Below, one piece after another: positions 1 to 11,371 of a stretch of DNA of 64,000 bases; positions within the stretch are counted from its first letter, which is position 1, and each line of letters starts with the position of its first letter. The stretch is from Utricularia gibba (Eukaryota; Streptophyta; Magnoliopsida; Lamiales; Lentibulariaceae), in contig CM007992.1 in NCBI GenBank assembly GCA_002189035.1, positions 3,534,001 through 3,598,000 on the forward strand, written 5' to 3'. The position numbers and the translations under genes were made by a program. The notes under the pieces were generated by a model. The model saw nothing but the letters and a program-made list of their open reading frames with translations, ran no database searches and was not told where the DNA came from.

Positions 1-289
1 TAAATTTTTGGTCTATAAAAAACATCTCGTTGGCAAATTGAATTCCAACGGTTCCTTGAAGAAACAGAAAACTGCTCTATCGATATGCTGAAAAGGGACC
101 TGACACCATAACCAGCGCATCCGGTGACAATCCAACAGCCAGTTAGTTGTATGTATCCCTTGCATCCCAAGTACTCCACAATCATCCCTTTACCATGTTG
201 TGATCCCATCCTCATATGATCTCTGTTTGAACAACTCTCTTGCATTTTGAACAACTCTCCACCGTTCAGCTACAGCAAAGCAGAAGGGA

Positions 290-2027
290 ATGAGACTCAT
301 TCTTCCAGCTGCGTCTCTGCTCCTGCTCTTTTCCTGTGTAGGTGAGAATCTCAACACAGAACTGTCTTTGCATGCAGCTTCTGTCTATCATGGATCTTCG
401 TTGTCTCTCAGCTGCGTATGATCCCCTGGATCCCAACGGGAACATTACAGTAAAATGGGACATCATGTCTTGGACCCCAGATGGATATGTGGTAACAATA
501 CATGGTTCCAACAGTTCATGTAGATCACTTGTGTTTTCCAATGGAATCTTCTACCTGTTCAACTGCTCATGTTGATCACTTGTGTTTTCCAATGGAAACT
601 TCTACCTGTTGCAATGCCATGCAGGCCGTGGTCACGATGAACAATTTTCAAATGTATCGCCATGTGATGAACCCGGGGTGGAACCTGGGGTGGGTTTGGG
701 CGAAGAAGGAAGTGATATGGACCATGGCTGGCGCACAAGCTACTGAGCAAGGTGATTGCTCCAAGTTCAAAGGCAATATTCCTCACTGCTGCAAGAAGAA
801 CCCCACCATCGTGGACTTACTGCCGGGAGTTCCATATAATCAGCAGTTCAGCAACTGCTGTAAAGGCGGCGTGTTGTCCTCTTGGGGCCAAGATCCATCA
901 GCTGCTGTGTCACAGTTCCAAATCAGCGTTGGTCAGGCAGGAACATCAAATAAGACTGTGAAGCTCCCACTGAATTTTACCTTTGGCCCTGCTTTGGGAT
1001 ATACCTGTGGACCGGCAAAGATCGTGCCTTCAACTATCTTTTTGACCCCTGATCGCAGGAGGAAGACACAGGCCCTGAGTAAGAAATGAATACATGATAA
1101 AAGCTATGGGTCTGAGTTTTCGTTCACTGATTTCTAACGAAATGAAGTCTTTTTCAGTGACATGGAATGTAACCTGCACATACTCACAGTTTCTGGCAAC
1201 GAGGCATCCCACCTGCTGCGTCTCAATGTCATCTTTCTACAACGAGACCATTACTCCGTGTCCTTCCTGTTCCTGTGGCTGTGAAAACAAAAACAAATGC
1301 ATCAAGTGAGCTGCTGTATTTCAGTTTCATCTGTCAAATTTGCTTACTATTTGCAGCAGGAGTGACTCCAAGCTTTTCATCAGGAGTGACTCCAAGCTTT
1401 TGAGTGTAGTTGGAGTGAACACTCCAAGAAAAGACAATACCCCATTATTGCAATGCACTCACCACATGTGTCCTGTGAGAGTTCACTGGCATGTCAAGGT
1501 CAACTACAAGGACTACTGGCGAGTAAAGATTGCTGTCACGAACTTCAACTACAGGATGAACTACACACAATGGACTCTCGTCGTGCAGCATCCCAATCTC
1601 AACAATGTGACACAAGTTTTCAGCTTTGATTACAAACCCCTTGTGGCCTATGGTTCCATCAGTGAGTATACTTCTACAAGGCACAACATAGACTCATTTG
1701 GGGACTGGGAACTTTAACATTAACTAGTTTGAACTACTTGCAGATGACACAGCGATGTTCTATGGAATGAAATTTTACAATGACTTGCTAATGGAAGCAG
1801 GGCCACTTGGGAATATTCAATCTGAGTTACTGCTTCAGAAGGATGCAAATACCTTCACTCTGACGCAAGGGTGGGCTTTTCCTAGGAAAGTATATTTCAA
1901 TGGAGATGAATGCATGCTGCCTCCTCCAGATTCCTACCCTTTTCTTCCAAATTCAGCTTATCCAGTGAGAGTTTTTGTCTCACTCATGATATCTTCTATG
2001 ATTGTCATCATTTCTGTTCTGTTGTAA
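290..2027 (+). CDS. COBL4: COBRA-like GPI-anchored protein, COBL4/IRX6 type
   Basis: Extracellular GPI-anchored protein of the COBRA family; COBL4 (IRX6) acts in cellulose deposition in secondary cell walls. Six exons: 290-341, 412-491, 625-1078, 1158-1305, 1384-1661 (or 1360-1661), 1744-2027; with 1384 the protein is 431 aa, the length I recall for Arabidopsis COBL4. Seen in the protein: an N-terminal signal peptide (MRLILPAASLLLLFSC), the mature start AYDPLDPNGNITVKWDIMSW, the Cys-rich block HPTCCVSMSSFYN followed by CPSCSCGC, the WHVKVNYKDYWRVK region, and a C-terminal hydrophobic tail after NSAYPVRVF that fits a GPI-attachment signal. Assignment to COBL4 rather than COBL1/2 rests on remembered similarity along the whole length. 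The acceptor of exon 5 is duplicated (see repeat 1357-1401), so a form 8 aa longer is possible. Confidence 0.9.
517..618. repeat. 51-bp tandem duplication in COBL4 intron 2
   Basis: Two nearly identical copies of a 51-bp unit (517-567 and 568-618) both contain GATCACTTGTGTTTTCCAAT. They fill most of intron 2 (492-624) and stop just before the acceptor. The few differences suggest a fairly recent duplication. Confidence 0.8.
1357..1401. repeat. 24-bp in-frame duplication at the COBL4 exon 5 acceptor
   Basis: The unit CAGGAGTGACTCCAAGCTTT occurs at 1357 and again at 1381 (period 24). Each copy begins with a CAG that can serve as splice acceptor, giving exon 5 starts at 1360 or 1384. Both keep the reading frame. 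The downstream one gives the usual family length. Confidence 0.85.
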
Positions 2028-2324
2028 ACGGGAATGCCAAAGTTTTTGAAACAGTGAAATACACCAGGATGAAGCAAACCTTTGATTTCATACAAAAAAG
2101 AAAGAGATGGAGAACAATCATGTTAAGAACAAAAGTCTGGATGAGATGTCCTAATTTCACTAAAGTTTCTCATACAAGATATGTATATATATCATCTCAG
2201 AATGAAAGCTGGGGTAACCTAATTCACGTTTACTGGCCAGTTTCTGGGTTTATTATCGAAATGTGGTGAACTTGGAACAGTGCTAATAAACTCCTGAAGA
2301 AGCTGGCAACGGAAAAATCTGCAT

Positions 2325-3510
2325 TTATACAATGATCCGAACTTCATCTTCGTCATTATATAACCCCTCTTCTTCCCTACTGATTTCAGCATACTCTTCA
2401 AGGGATGATGCAGTGAACAGATCACCAGCCTTATTGGTGTCCTTAAAAGTTAGAACATCTTCGGAAGGCTGAGCCTTTCCTTTGTTCATCTGTAGAAATT
2501 TAACAAAGACTATACTCAAAACATCATAATGTAAGTGACAAGAAGGCTTGGAATGACAATTAAAGCTTCATTTATGGATGAAAACAATGTATGATGAACA
2601 ACGAATCCTATGAAATTCAACTCACAGCTCGCAACAGGGTCCTTCTGTCCCTTTCTCTGGCATTCCTGATTGCCTATATGATTCCAAAGTCGGTCACTAT
2701 TTCACCATAAAAAACTCGAAATGTGCGACTATTGGTCCTAAAATATGTCTAAGAAACATGTAAACCTCATCTAACGCCTTCTTCTCGGCTTCTGTTTCAG
2801 AAATATCTCTGCCATGGAAACAATAAGAAAAATCACAAATCAACTCAAATTCCCACCATGCTTACAATTTGTAAGTGACCTTACAAATCATCCATGGAAT
2901 CTTGAAGGAATCAAACAAATGGTTCAAACATCTACCTCCCAATTACATTTGCAACACTGCACGAACATTTCGCGCATACACTATGCTCCTTGGCACAACC
3001 TGCGAAAACATTCATCATCTTGAACACCAAAAAAACAATCTTGTAACAGGAAGCACCAAAACTGAAAGAGCATTGAAATTGAGCATGACAAGAACACAAA
3101 AACCAACCAGTGCAGAGGTTATGATAAGCCTGTCGAACGTTCCTCTTCGAACACCTCTGGCTACGCAAAAATAAAAAGTCAATATTGCATTTTGCAGGAA
3201 AAAAAAGAGGGGATGCAAATTACCATTTTGCAGGCTCAGTCAAGGGCTTGTACTTCCCATACTTCCGCTTCCAATCGATCTGATCCTTGCACCGAGAGCA
3301 AACCCCAGTTATTTCCGAAAAGGGCCTCTGGCGCCCCCCCAATTCCTGTCATCATTCAAACGATTCAGATAACTGTACATAGATTCAGACTTCACCATGT
3401 CAAATCGAATACAATAAAACCGTAGGGTTAATCTTGCTTCCAGCGTTAGGCTTCCAGGCGAACTGGTTCTGGTGCTTTGGCGGTCCCCTACGGTTGCCGC
3501 CGGTAGACAT
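2325..3510 (-). CDS. DUF2039 / C9orf85-like zinc-binding protein
   Basis: Small conserved eukaryotic protein of unknown function (DUF2039, human C9orf85 homologue). Seven exons on the minus strand: 3421-3510, 3224-3345, 3108-3160, 2936-2999, 2766-2808, 2626-2673, 2325-2489; 194 aa in frame. It starts MSTGGNRRGPPKHQNQFAWK, the usual KHQN amino end. Then come Cys pairs typical of the family: CSRCKDQIDWKRKYGKYKP, CQRCSKRNVRQAYHNLCTGC, CAKEHSVCAKCSC. These look like two or more zinc ribbons. The middle is charged (ETEAEKKALDEAIRNARERD, likely helical) and the tail is acidic. The start codon is the first in-frame ATG, 513 bp from the divergent FCP1-like gene, so the two probably share a promoter. 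Family assignment is firm; function is unknown. Confidence 0.85.
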
Positions 3511-4023
3511 CTTCAACCCTAACCAAGTTACCCCAAAACCCCAGATTAAAAAAAAAAAAGTCATTTATCAAAAAAGAGAAAATGTTTTTTTTTTGGGAAA
3601 ATTATGTTTGTTGGATCAAAAAATCACAAGCCCTATGGCCCATAAAATGCTAACTGTCCCTTCAGGCCCAGAGCTAGCATAGCCGGTAAACCGTTGTACT
3701 TTCTCTTCAAGGCTCGCCGGCGCGTGGATGCTCGTTCTCTCCGCCAGGTACTCCTGGATACTTCTGGCTACTTCATAGTGTCTATTGGTTTATTCAATGA
3801 GTTTACGTTCATTTTTCTTGAACAATGTTCTTTCAGTTGCAGACTCCATTTGCTTTCCTCTTCTGTGGCGTTTCAGTTTCTTGTTTTGCGTTTGCGTGGA
3901 CAAGTTTTGGATTTTATGTGGAGGCAATCATGTAGTGAAGAAATTGGGAGCGGATTCTACAAAACTTAATCGAGACAGTTTTTACTACGATGGCTGGAGC
4001 TCTCTTCTTTTTGTGGTAAGGCG
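3511..4023. promoter_or_regulatory. Divergent intergenic region, shared promoter and leaders
   Basis: This 513-bp region separates the start codons of two divergent genes. It holds GGCCCA cores near 3637 and 3665 (TCP-bound site II type, common in housekeeping promoters) and pyrimidine-rich leader sequence. The right half is probably the 5' leader of the FCP1-like gene and may contain a leader intron. Transcription starts cannot be placed. Confidence 0.5.
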
Positions 4024-6579
4024 TTGTTTGCAATCGCAATGAGTGCGGAAGAAAAGATTTGTATTGGGAATCAGAATGTCAATGATGCGGAATATCCCGT
4101 GGTTCGAGAGGGAGTGTTTTCTGAAGATGATGCTGCAAGAAAGAAGAAAAGAAAGTTGGGTAAGAATAAGTTGAATGTTGATGTTTCAGATGAAAGCCAG
4201 TTTATCGACTGCAATAAATCGGAAATGGGATTGGATGATAATCATTTGGAATCTAGTAATTCCGCCCAACCGCCATCAGAAGGCTCTGATGCTTCTGGTT
4301 CAAAGAAAAGTTCCTCCATAGTTAATTTTGGAAGAAAGAAGGAAACTATTCCCCAAGTCACGAATGACAATAAGCCAGATTCAAATTTTGGCGGCGCAGG
4401 ATCTATGGCTGAACCAAAGAAGAGAAAAAGAGAACGCATTAAGACGACCCCTCCTCCAGATCATATCCATATCACGGATGCAACTAAATCAGATCCAGGG
4501 TTGATGGAAAATGTTCTCTTGACTTGCCCGGGTCAAAACTTCCATGATGCAGACACAAAGAAGAGAAAGAAAAATAAATGTGGGAGGAAGAAGGAATATA
4601 TACAGGGTGAAGTTTCATTCATGGACAAGGAAAATCTGGATTCAGAACCAGTAAAAAATGTTCTTGAGACAGGTTTAGGAAGTAAACTGCCTGAGATAGA
4701 AAATGTACATTCACTAGACAATAGCTCTGAGAAGACTATAAAAATAAGGAGAAAAAGGAAGCGTCGAAGAAAAAAGGTGGTGGCAGCCATTGAAGAACAA
4801 GTTGTGGATACAAAAGCCCCTGATGCATTTCCCAACCCAACAGTACAATTTCAGTGTGAAAGAGCATGTATGATTTCAGATTTATCAGAAAAGATGCTGA
4901 ATGAGAATATGGTTATAAAGGCAAAAAAAAGGCGGAAAAAAAAGAAGGCAAAATCATTTCCTGCTGAAGGAACCGTTGATATATCCACAGAGGATGCAGA
5001 GTCACTTGAAAATCTCGCTTATGAAAATGCTGCGAATAATGGAAAAAGGAAGAGGAATTCCAAGAAAATTATAGTTGATGGTCACGTCCAGGGACAAAAA
5101 AATGGAGAAGCTGCTGATGCTGAAAAAACAGATGGTGAAATTTGCTTGTATCCAAAAAGAGAGCTTCCTGCTTTGGTTAGAAGAAAGCTTCTTGTTCTTG
5201 ATTTGAATGGTCTCCTTGCCGATATTATAATGCCAGCCCCAAAAAACTCTAGAGGTTATTTTAAGATACATGGACGTGCAGGTGAGATCATTCTATGAAA
5301 ACTATTCATAATATCGGTAACTGTTAAATTAGTGAATTAGAATGCAATTTATCTGGCAGTTGTCAAAAGACCCTTCTTTGACGATTTTCTGAAATTCTGC
5401 TTCCAAAATTTCGACATAGGAATATGGTCATCCAGACGCAAGTACGCACCCTGTACCTTTCTCCTTATACAACTTTTCAGTACTGTCGTGTAGCATAGTT
5501 TTGGGACCTGTGCAAGATTACTGTGTACTGGGATGATTTGTGTTGCATCTTGTGCAGGGGAGTTATCGATAGCATTGCTTCTTCTTTATTGGGAAATTTG
5601 AAAGACAGGCTTCTTTTTTGTTGGGTAAGAATTATACAAACTTTTAAGGTTCCTTATTGTGCTTAGTGATGGAAAAGAACTCGTTCCAGATTGCATCGTT
5701 TCCGGGGTAGTGTAGTGTAGGAACTCTATGTAATTTTGTGGAACATGATTCATGGATCCACTTCGCAGGACGTTCACTGTTTGTTTTTTCACTGTTTTTA
5801 GGAACTCTTCGTGTTTATCATCGGATTTGGTCATTGAGCACATCTTGTTCTATTTGAATATCTCCTATGCATTTATAGACTCTGGCATATTAAATTGCAT
5901 TTTGATGCAGAATACGCAACACTGTACACAATCTGGATTCAGTACCCTTGAGAACGATAAAAAGCCACTTGTCTTCAAGGAGCTTAGGAAAATCTGGGAG
6001 AGCAATGATCCTAAGCTGCCTTGGAAAATGGGAGATTACGATGAATCGAACACACTCTTGTTGGATGATTCTCCTTACAAAGCATTGCTTAACCCAGTAA
6101 GCTTTTTTTCCTTCTCAAGACTGCAGCTGCTAGCTCTTATACTTGCTATCACATTCTTCAAGTATTTTACTAATCTCTTTGCCTTGAATTAGTTGCATAC
6201 AGCAATTTTTCCTCGTTCATACTGCTATCTGGATGAAGGGGACAATGCTTTAGGTGAGGTTTCTTATTGCAGTTACTCATTGTGTTGTTATGCTTATATC
6301 ATTTTCGCAGCTACATGGTTTCATGTAAGTCTACGCTGGCGAGGCGGGATCCTTCTGATGCTCTGATTAATAAATATGCTTGCAGGTCCTGAAGGTGATA
6401 TTCGTCTGTATTTGGAAGGTTTACTAGAATCTGATAATGTGCAAAAGTACGTCGAGCAACGTCCATTTGGCCAAAATGCAATAGATGAACAAGATGAATC
6501 TTGGGAATTCTACTCCGAAGTTCTTCAGAAGATGTCCATCCTACCCAAGCATAAACAATCAGATCAACCGGCTCACTGA
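4024..6579 (+). CDS. FCP1/NIF-domain HAD-like phosphatase homologue with basic N-terminus
   Basis: Six exons: 4024-5281, 5360-5441, 5558-5624, 5911-6096, 6193-6253, 6386-6579; 615 aa in frame (a second ATG at 4039 is equally good). The first 370 or so residues are low-complexity, rich in Lys/Arg clusters (KKKRKLGKNK, KIRRKRKRRRKK, KKRRKKKKAK) that look like nuclear or nucleolar signals. The FCP1 homology domain follows: motif I is KLLVLDLNGLLAD, then RPFFDDFLKFCFQNFDIGIW with the SS of motif II, and the acidic motif LLLDDSPYKALLNP. In active HAD phosphatases motif I reads DxDx(T/V); here the second Asp is Asn, as I remember for this plant subfamily. Activity is therefore uncertain. Likely nuclear; substrate unknown. 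Confidence 0.82.
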
Positions 6580-6659
6580 GTCTCAACTCAATGGATTTTT
6601 TTTTCTTTTTTTTTTCGGTACTGTGATACATACATCTGCTGAGTAAAGATCTGGCTTTT

Positions 6660-7533
6660 TTAGCAACAGTGAGGCCAACACGAGAACAATGAGCACCGTC
6701 TTCCTCCAGCATCACCACTAACCGTTTCTTTCTCAACTTGATCCTGCAGTGGCTCTGGTTGCTGGTCCGGTTTCTCAGGGATCGCCTTCAAGTTCAAGGA
6801 CTCTGAGCTCATGCTCATCTTCCCTCCCTCATTCACCAACCTGAAACCAAAAGCGGATCAACAAAGAAATTTCTCATGAACAGCTCATTTGCTGCTCTCT
6901 AACTTACACTGGAAAGGCAAAAGATCTGACACTGTTTCCACTCTCGTCTGAGCATCGAGGAGGACTCGGAAAAGAAGCAGCATAAGCTTTCTTGGCCTCA
7001 GGCACGGAAGTGGAAGGAGCAGCCTCCTGTTTAGCACCATTTCCGGCACTGCTTTGAACATCATCATGCTTCATCTCAATCCCAGTTTTCTCCAAGTTCA
7101 TGCCACCGTCTTCTTTTACAGGTTTTTTATGTGAATCAGCCACGTCCTCTTGCCTAGGAATTTCACCAGACTTGGCCAAAACGTAAGCTTGTGAGGCAGC
7201 ATTCCAATCTTCAGGCTTCGAGAGCTCCCCTGATTTGCCAAACAGGAACTCGTAGTCACGGGAAAAGCTATTATTTCCCATGTGAATGCTGAAGAGCTCA
7301 TTGGATGCAACGCTCCATTCCTGAGGATTTGTAACTTTTGTGGAGAAAACAGAGAGAGGGATCCTGTTGGGGTCGTAGTTGGAAGGCTGCGCCATGGTCT
7401 GCAGCGGCGGGGACTCCATTATTGGTGCCTCCAATGCGCTGGGAGGAGGATCCTTCTCACCACTGCTGAATTGATCCTCATGGGAACTTGAAGGTGACAA
7501 AACTTGCTTAGTTTTGTTCTGCTCTGCCTCCAT
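6660..7533 (-). CDS. Uncharacterised plant protein with Cys-rich C-terminus
   Basis: Two exons, 6908-7533 and 6660-6840, joined at a GTAAGT donor; 268 aa in frame. I do not know a function. The pattern fits a plant-specific family: a disordered Ser/Pro-rich start, a conserved core (SNYDPNRIPLSVFSTK, EWSVASNELFSIHMGNNSFS), then RCSDESGNSVRSFAFPV spanning toward the junction, a VLVNEGGK block, and the ending CSLFSCWPHCC. The terminal Cys/Trp cluster resembles a palmitoylation-type membrane anchor, which is inference. The stop lies 80 bp from the stop of the convergent FCP1-like gene, so the 3' ends may overlap. Confidence 0.75.
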
Positions 7534-8158
7534 TTTTCATTGGATTTTCCCTTATATCACTCTAGCAGCAGCCTGCAACCCAAATCCATTTCTTAGACCA
7601 TAGAGGCACAAATCTGAGATCTCAGTTTCTCATTATTTCTGACATTGTTTGCATATACAGATCTTCAGTGGAAAAGAACAGATCGTTGTGCTCTTGTGGA
7701 AAAAACACATCTTTCAGAATCCATAAAATCGAAAACTGAAGAGGCTTACCTTGATCATGAAACAAGGCATAGAAGAATCGTTTTGGGCCCTATCTCCTTC
7801 CCAGCTTTGAGGATGTATCTCCTTCAAGGTGAAAGATCAAAAAAAGAAAAAGAAAATCTCAAAAAGATTGTGTCAAAAAAGTCTCAAGGAATGATGACAG
7901 ATTGATGCTCAAGAAGGATCAATTGGTATTGGATTTAGGGTTTACTCCTGGAGCAGATTTCTTGGTTAAAATGGAAGGCATACCACCCTTTCAGGAGACC
8001 TCTGCTGCCTGCATTTTTACGTTGCATGGATAGAAATGGAGTAAAAGAGACGACATGTGCAACGTGACAATAATATCATATGTTATAAATTTTATAATAT
8101 CGAGGCATGGAACCAAGAGCCACTTCTGTTAGTGTACATAAACCAGAGCCACCTGGGC
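7534..8158. other. Intergenic: 5' leader region and ACOS5 3' side
   Basis: A 625-bp stretch without a supported gene. The left part should hold the leader and promoter of the minus-strand gene ending at 7533. A plus-strand open frame at 7645-7905 has no recognisable protein. The right end is the ACOS5 3' UTR side, with an AT-rich patch at about 8070-8100. Confidence 0.5.
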
Positions 8159-10230
8159 CTAGAGATTCTTTGCCATGTTTTCTTTGATCAATTTCCTCAG
8201 TATTTTTCCTGATGGGTTCTTCGGGATTGTCTCCACGAACTGCACCACTTTGATCCTCTTGTAGCTTGCAACCTTCGATGAGACGTAGTCCATTATATCC
8301 TCTTCACTTTCTAGTGCTTTCAAGTTCATCACCACGCTCGCTGCTGGTATTTCTCCGGCCTCCTTATCCGGCAGCCTGCAAAATGGACATCACCTCTGTG
8401 ACTTGAACTTACACATGGTTTAGGATAAGAAAGAAAACAAAGGGGGGATGCACTACCCGACTACGGCTGCATCCTCAACTGAAGGGTGAGATAGAAGGAT
8501 GGCCTCTAGTTCAGCAGGAGCAACCTGGCAAACATGTTGTTTAAAGGGTATATTTGCTCTCTTCAGGAAGAATTTCGAGTATGAAGTTCTTTGGTACCTG
8601 GAAACCCTTGTATTTTATCAGCTCTTTGATCCGATCCACTAGGAAAATGTCTCCATCCTCGTCGATGTAGCCGACGTCTCCGGTGTGGAGCCATCCGCCT
8701 TCGTCTACGGTGAGTCGACTTTCGTACTCATTCTTATAGTACCCTAAATGATGCTGAACTTCATTGCTTTCTGAGTATAAAGCTTAGAAACTAAGAAAAG
8801 CAAGTTTTCACCTTTCATGACAGACTGACTCCTGACACAGATTTCTCCTGGTGAGTTCTCAGGAAGTGAATGACCTGTGTCAGGATCAACAAACTTCACT
8901 TCCAAATTTGGAAGAATGAATCCTACTGAGTTCCTCTTTGATATCCTTTGGACCTTGTTTGGATCCCCATGTGTTAAGGTGATGCAGCTGTGCTCTGTCA
9001 TACCGTACGCCTGCCATTGAAAAGCTTTAGTCAAACAACAGAAGCTGGCATCTCTTAAGACGTAGCTAGCCCACCTCCTGAACCTGGACCCCTGGGAATT
9101 TCCTGTTGAATTCGTTTAGAATTTCTGGGGCAAGTGGAGCGGCAGCCGTCATGATGGAGCTAAGCTTGAGCTTTGTGAGATCAAACTCATCGACAATGGG
9201 GTTCTTGACCAGCCCCAGGATAATGGGAGGGACAATAGGAGCAAATGTGACTTGATGGGTCACTAGAGTCGCGAGGAATAGCCTGAGTTCGTATCTTTGC
9301 ATCACCACAACTTTCCCTTTGTTTCTCATTGTGGCGCAGCAGATTCCCACCAAGCCATAGATGTGAAAAAATGGGATCAGCCCAAGAATTGTGACCTTCC
9401 CTATCAGATCCTGGCCGACGCTGAAGAGGGAGGAGCAGAGGTTCGACACCAGGTTCCGGTGAGTTAGCATCACGCCCTTTGTCAAGCCGGTGGTGCCTGA
9501 TTTTAGCAAGTGTAAGCTACAAAGCACAGATTACAGTGCGAAGGTCATTTCTGATATGTACGCAAAACACCTGATGAGAAGGGTAGAGCGCATAAATCAG
9601 ATTGCAGCACCTTTTCCTGGAAAAGATGAGTGCTAGCCTTGTCTGCAGCAGCAAGTAGCTCGCTCCAGTTCATAGTTCCCTCTACTATGTCCTCTCCTTG
9701 CAAGATTATCGGCAAGCCCAGATCTTTAACCTGACGAAAAGCACCTTAAATGGAGGCAAACAGCGCAATCTCGACTCCTTTACTACAACTTACGATAAAT
9801 TCACCTTGTGATAGCTTGCTCCATCAGTCACAAGAAGAGTAGCGTCTGCAGCCTCCACATGCTTCTTGATTTCCGAAACATGGCCGGCGGGGTTAGCCCC
9901 GGAGAAAACCCCTCCGGCGGCCATGATTCCAAGTGCAACAACTCCATATTCAGGGACATTAGGAAGAACAACAACCACTACTCTCCCCTTCCTCAGCCCC
10001 AGTGATCTAAGAGCTCTGGAAAATCTTTGAACATCTCGTTTCACTTCCCTGTAAGTGCAGCTCCTTCCTGTGACTGAATCCACAAATGCCACCATGTCCA
10101 AGTATGGCTCTACATCGGAGAGGACAAACTCCGGCAAGGTTACGTCGTCGGGGACCGGAACCGGTGGATATTTGCTTCGGAAGATGATTTCTTGTTGCAT
10201 CAAGGCTTGAGTATCACTTTCCATGATCAT
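8159..10230 (-). CDS. ACOS5: Acyl-CoA synthetase of the ACOS5 / 4CL-like 1 type
   Basis: ATP-dependent acyl-CoA ligase of the ANL superfamily. ACOS5 activates mid- to long-chain (hydroxy) fatty acids in tapetum for sporopollenin of the pollen wall. Seven exons: 9805-10230, 9571-9730, 9075-9496, 8812-9010, 8598-8743, 8457-8524, 8159-8375; 545 aa, in frame throughout (ACOS5 is about 542). Seen: AMP-binding box [18 protein letters not shown], the [19 protein letters not shown] region, box [17 protein letters not shown], the hinge [20 protein letters not shown], and the C-terminal Lys motif [11 protein letters not shown]. The stretches GICCATM and [21 protein letters not shown] match ACOS5 better than true 4-coumarate:CoA ligases from memory. 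No peroxisomal SKL end (ends KNL). An alternative start lies two codons downstream. Divergent from eS19. Confidence 0.9.
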
Positions 10231-10554
10231 GCTTAAGGTTTTTCCAAAGGACGTGATGCTATATAGAGAACAATGAAGTCAAAGATCATGTACAGTGAAC
10301 GACAAAAGCCGGAGGAGAACAAGTAAGAATACGTTAAGTCATCTGAAAGACATGATCGGGCCTTCATTGGTCCATTAAGAAAAGTTAATGGGCCTGGGCC
10401 CATTACAGGGAGAGATCCAGGGTCCAGGCCCCCCTTTTTATAATACCCCCAGCGATGCGTTCTGGAAAACCCTAGGCGAATCGCAGCTTAAGCATCATTT
10501 CTCAAATCGCTTCGGGGGCTGCCATTCGGAGTGCGATTTCCTTGAAACTCATCG
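10231..10554. promoter_or_regulatory. Divergent ACOS5 / eS19 promoter with site II and telo-box
   Basis: Only 324 bp separate the two start codons. On the eS19 side are overlapping TGGGCC/GGGCCC cores (about 10389-10402) and a telo-box AAACCCTA (10467-10474). This site II plus telo-box pair is the known signature of plant ribosomal protein promoters. The ACOS5-proximal half shows no element I can name. Confidence 0.7.
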
Positions 10555-11371
10555 ATGGCGGCAAACGGGAGGACTGTTCAAGATGTATCTCCTCACGAAT
10601 TCGTCAAGGCCTACGCCGCTCATCTCAAGAGATCGGGGAAGGTGAAGTTGTTTTATTTTTCGTGCTCCTTCTCATGTCAGGGTTCATTTGCGCGTCAAAT
10701 CTTTTAACATGTTATGATTCATTGGGCAGGTTGTTTGCATTTTGTATGTATTTTGTGTTCTTCGACTTGTCTGTTTATGTGTTTTCGATGTGGTAAGCAA
10801 TCTCAGCTCTTTGTTTATGGGATTGATTTCTTCTTTTTGTTGTTTTATATGGCAGATTGAACTGCCCGAATGGGTTGACATTGTGAAAACTGGTGTGCTC
10901 AAGGAACTTGCTCCCTATGATCCTGATTGGTACTACATCAGGGCCGGTACGAAGCCTTATTTATCTCACTGCCCTAGTCTGTGACATCATGTAAGAGTGG
11001 TTTTCCATGTCAAAGATCATATTTTTGGTTATGCAGCTTCTATGGCGAGGAAGATATACCTTAGGGGAGGTCTTGGTGTGGGTGCCTTCAGGAGAATTTA
11101 CGGTGGCAGCAAGAGGAATGGAAGCCGACCACCTCATTTCTGCAAAAGCAGTGGCTCCGTTGCTCGTCACATTCTTCAGCAACTCCAGGAAATGAAGATC
11201 GTTGAAATTGATACAAGCGGGTAGCCTTCCATTCCCTTGTTTCTTCTGGGGTGTGCTTCCTTCCATATCCTAAACTCCATATGCTTATTTTGCAGTGGCA
11301 GGAGAATCACATCAGTGGGTCGTCGGGATCTCGATCAAATTGCAGGAAAGGTCGCCATCGTTGCCCCATAG
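10555..11371 (+). CDS. RPS19: 40S ribosomal protein eS19 (RPS19)
   Basis: Small-subunit cytosolic ribosomal protein eS19, needed for 18S rRNA maturation and 40S assembly. Four exons: 10555-10641, 10856-10946, 11037-11220, 11296-11371; 145 aa, the family length. Sequence landmarks are the start [32 protein letters not shown], the absolutely conserved [33 protein letters not shown], and the end [17 protein letters not shown]. All junctions are GT-AG and in phase. The upstream site II and telo-box elements fit co-regulation with other ribosomal protein genes. Confidence 0.96.

Noticed and set aside
7645-7905. Plus-strand 86-codon frame
   Set aside because: No recognisable content, in the leader/promoter zone of the minus-strand gene.
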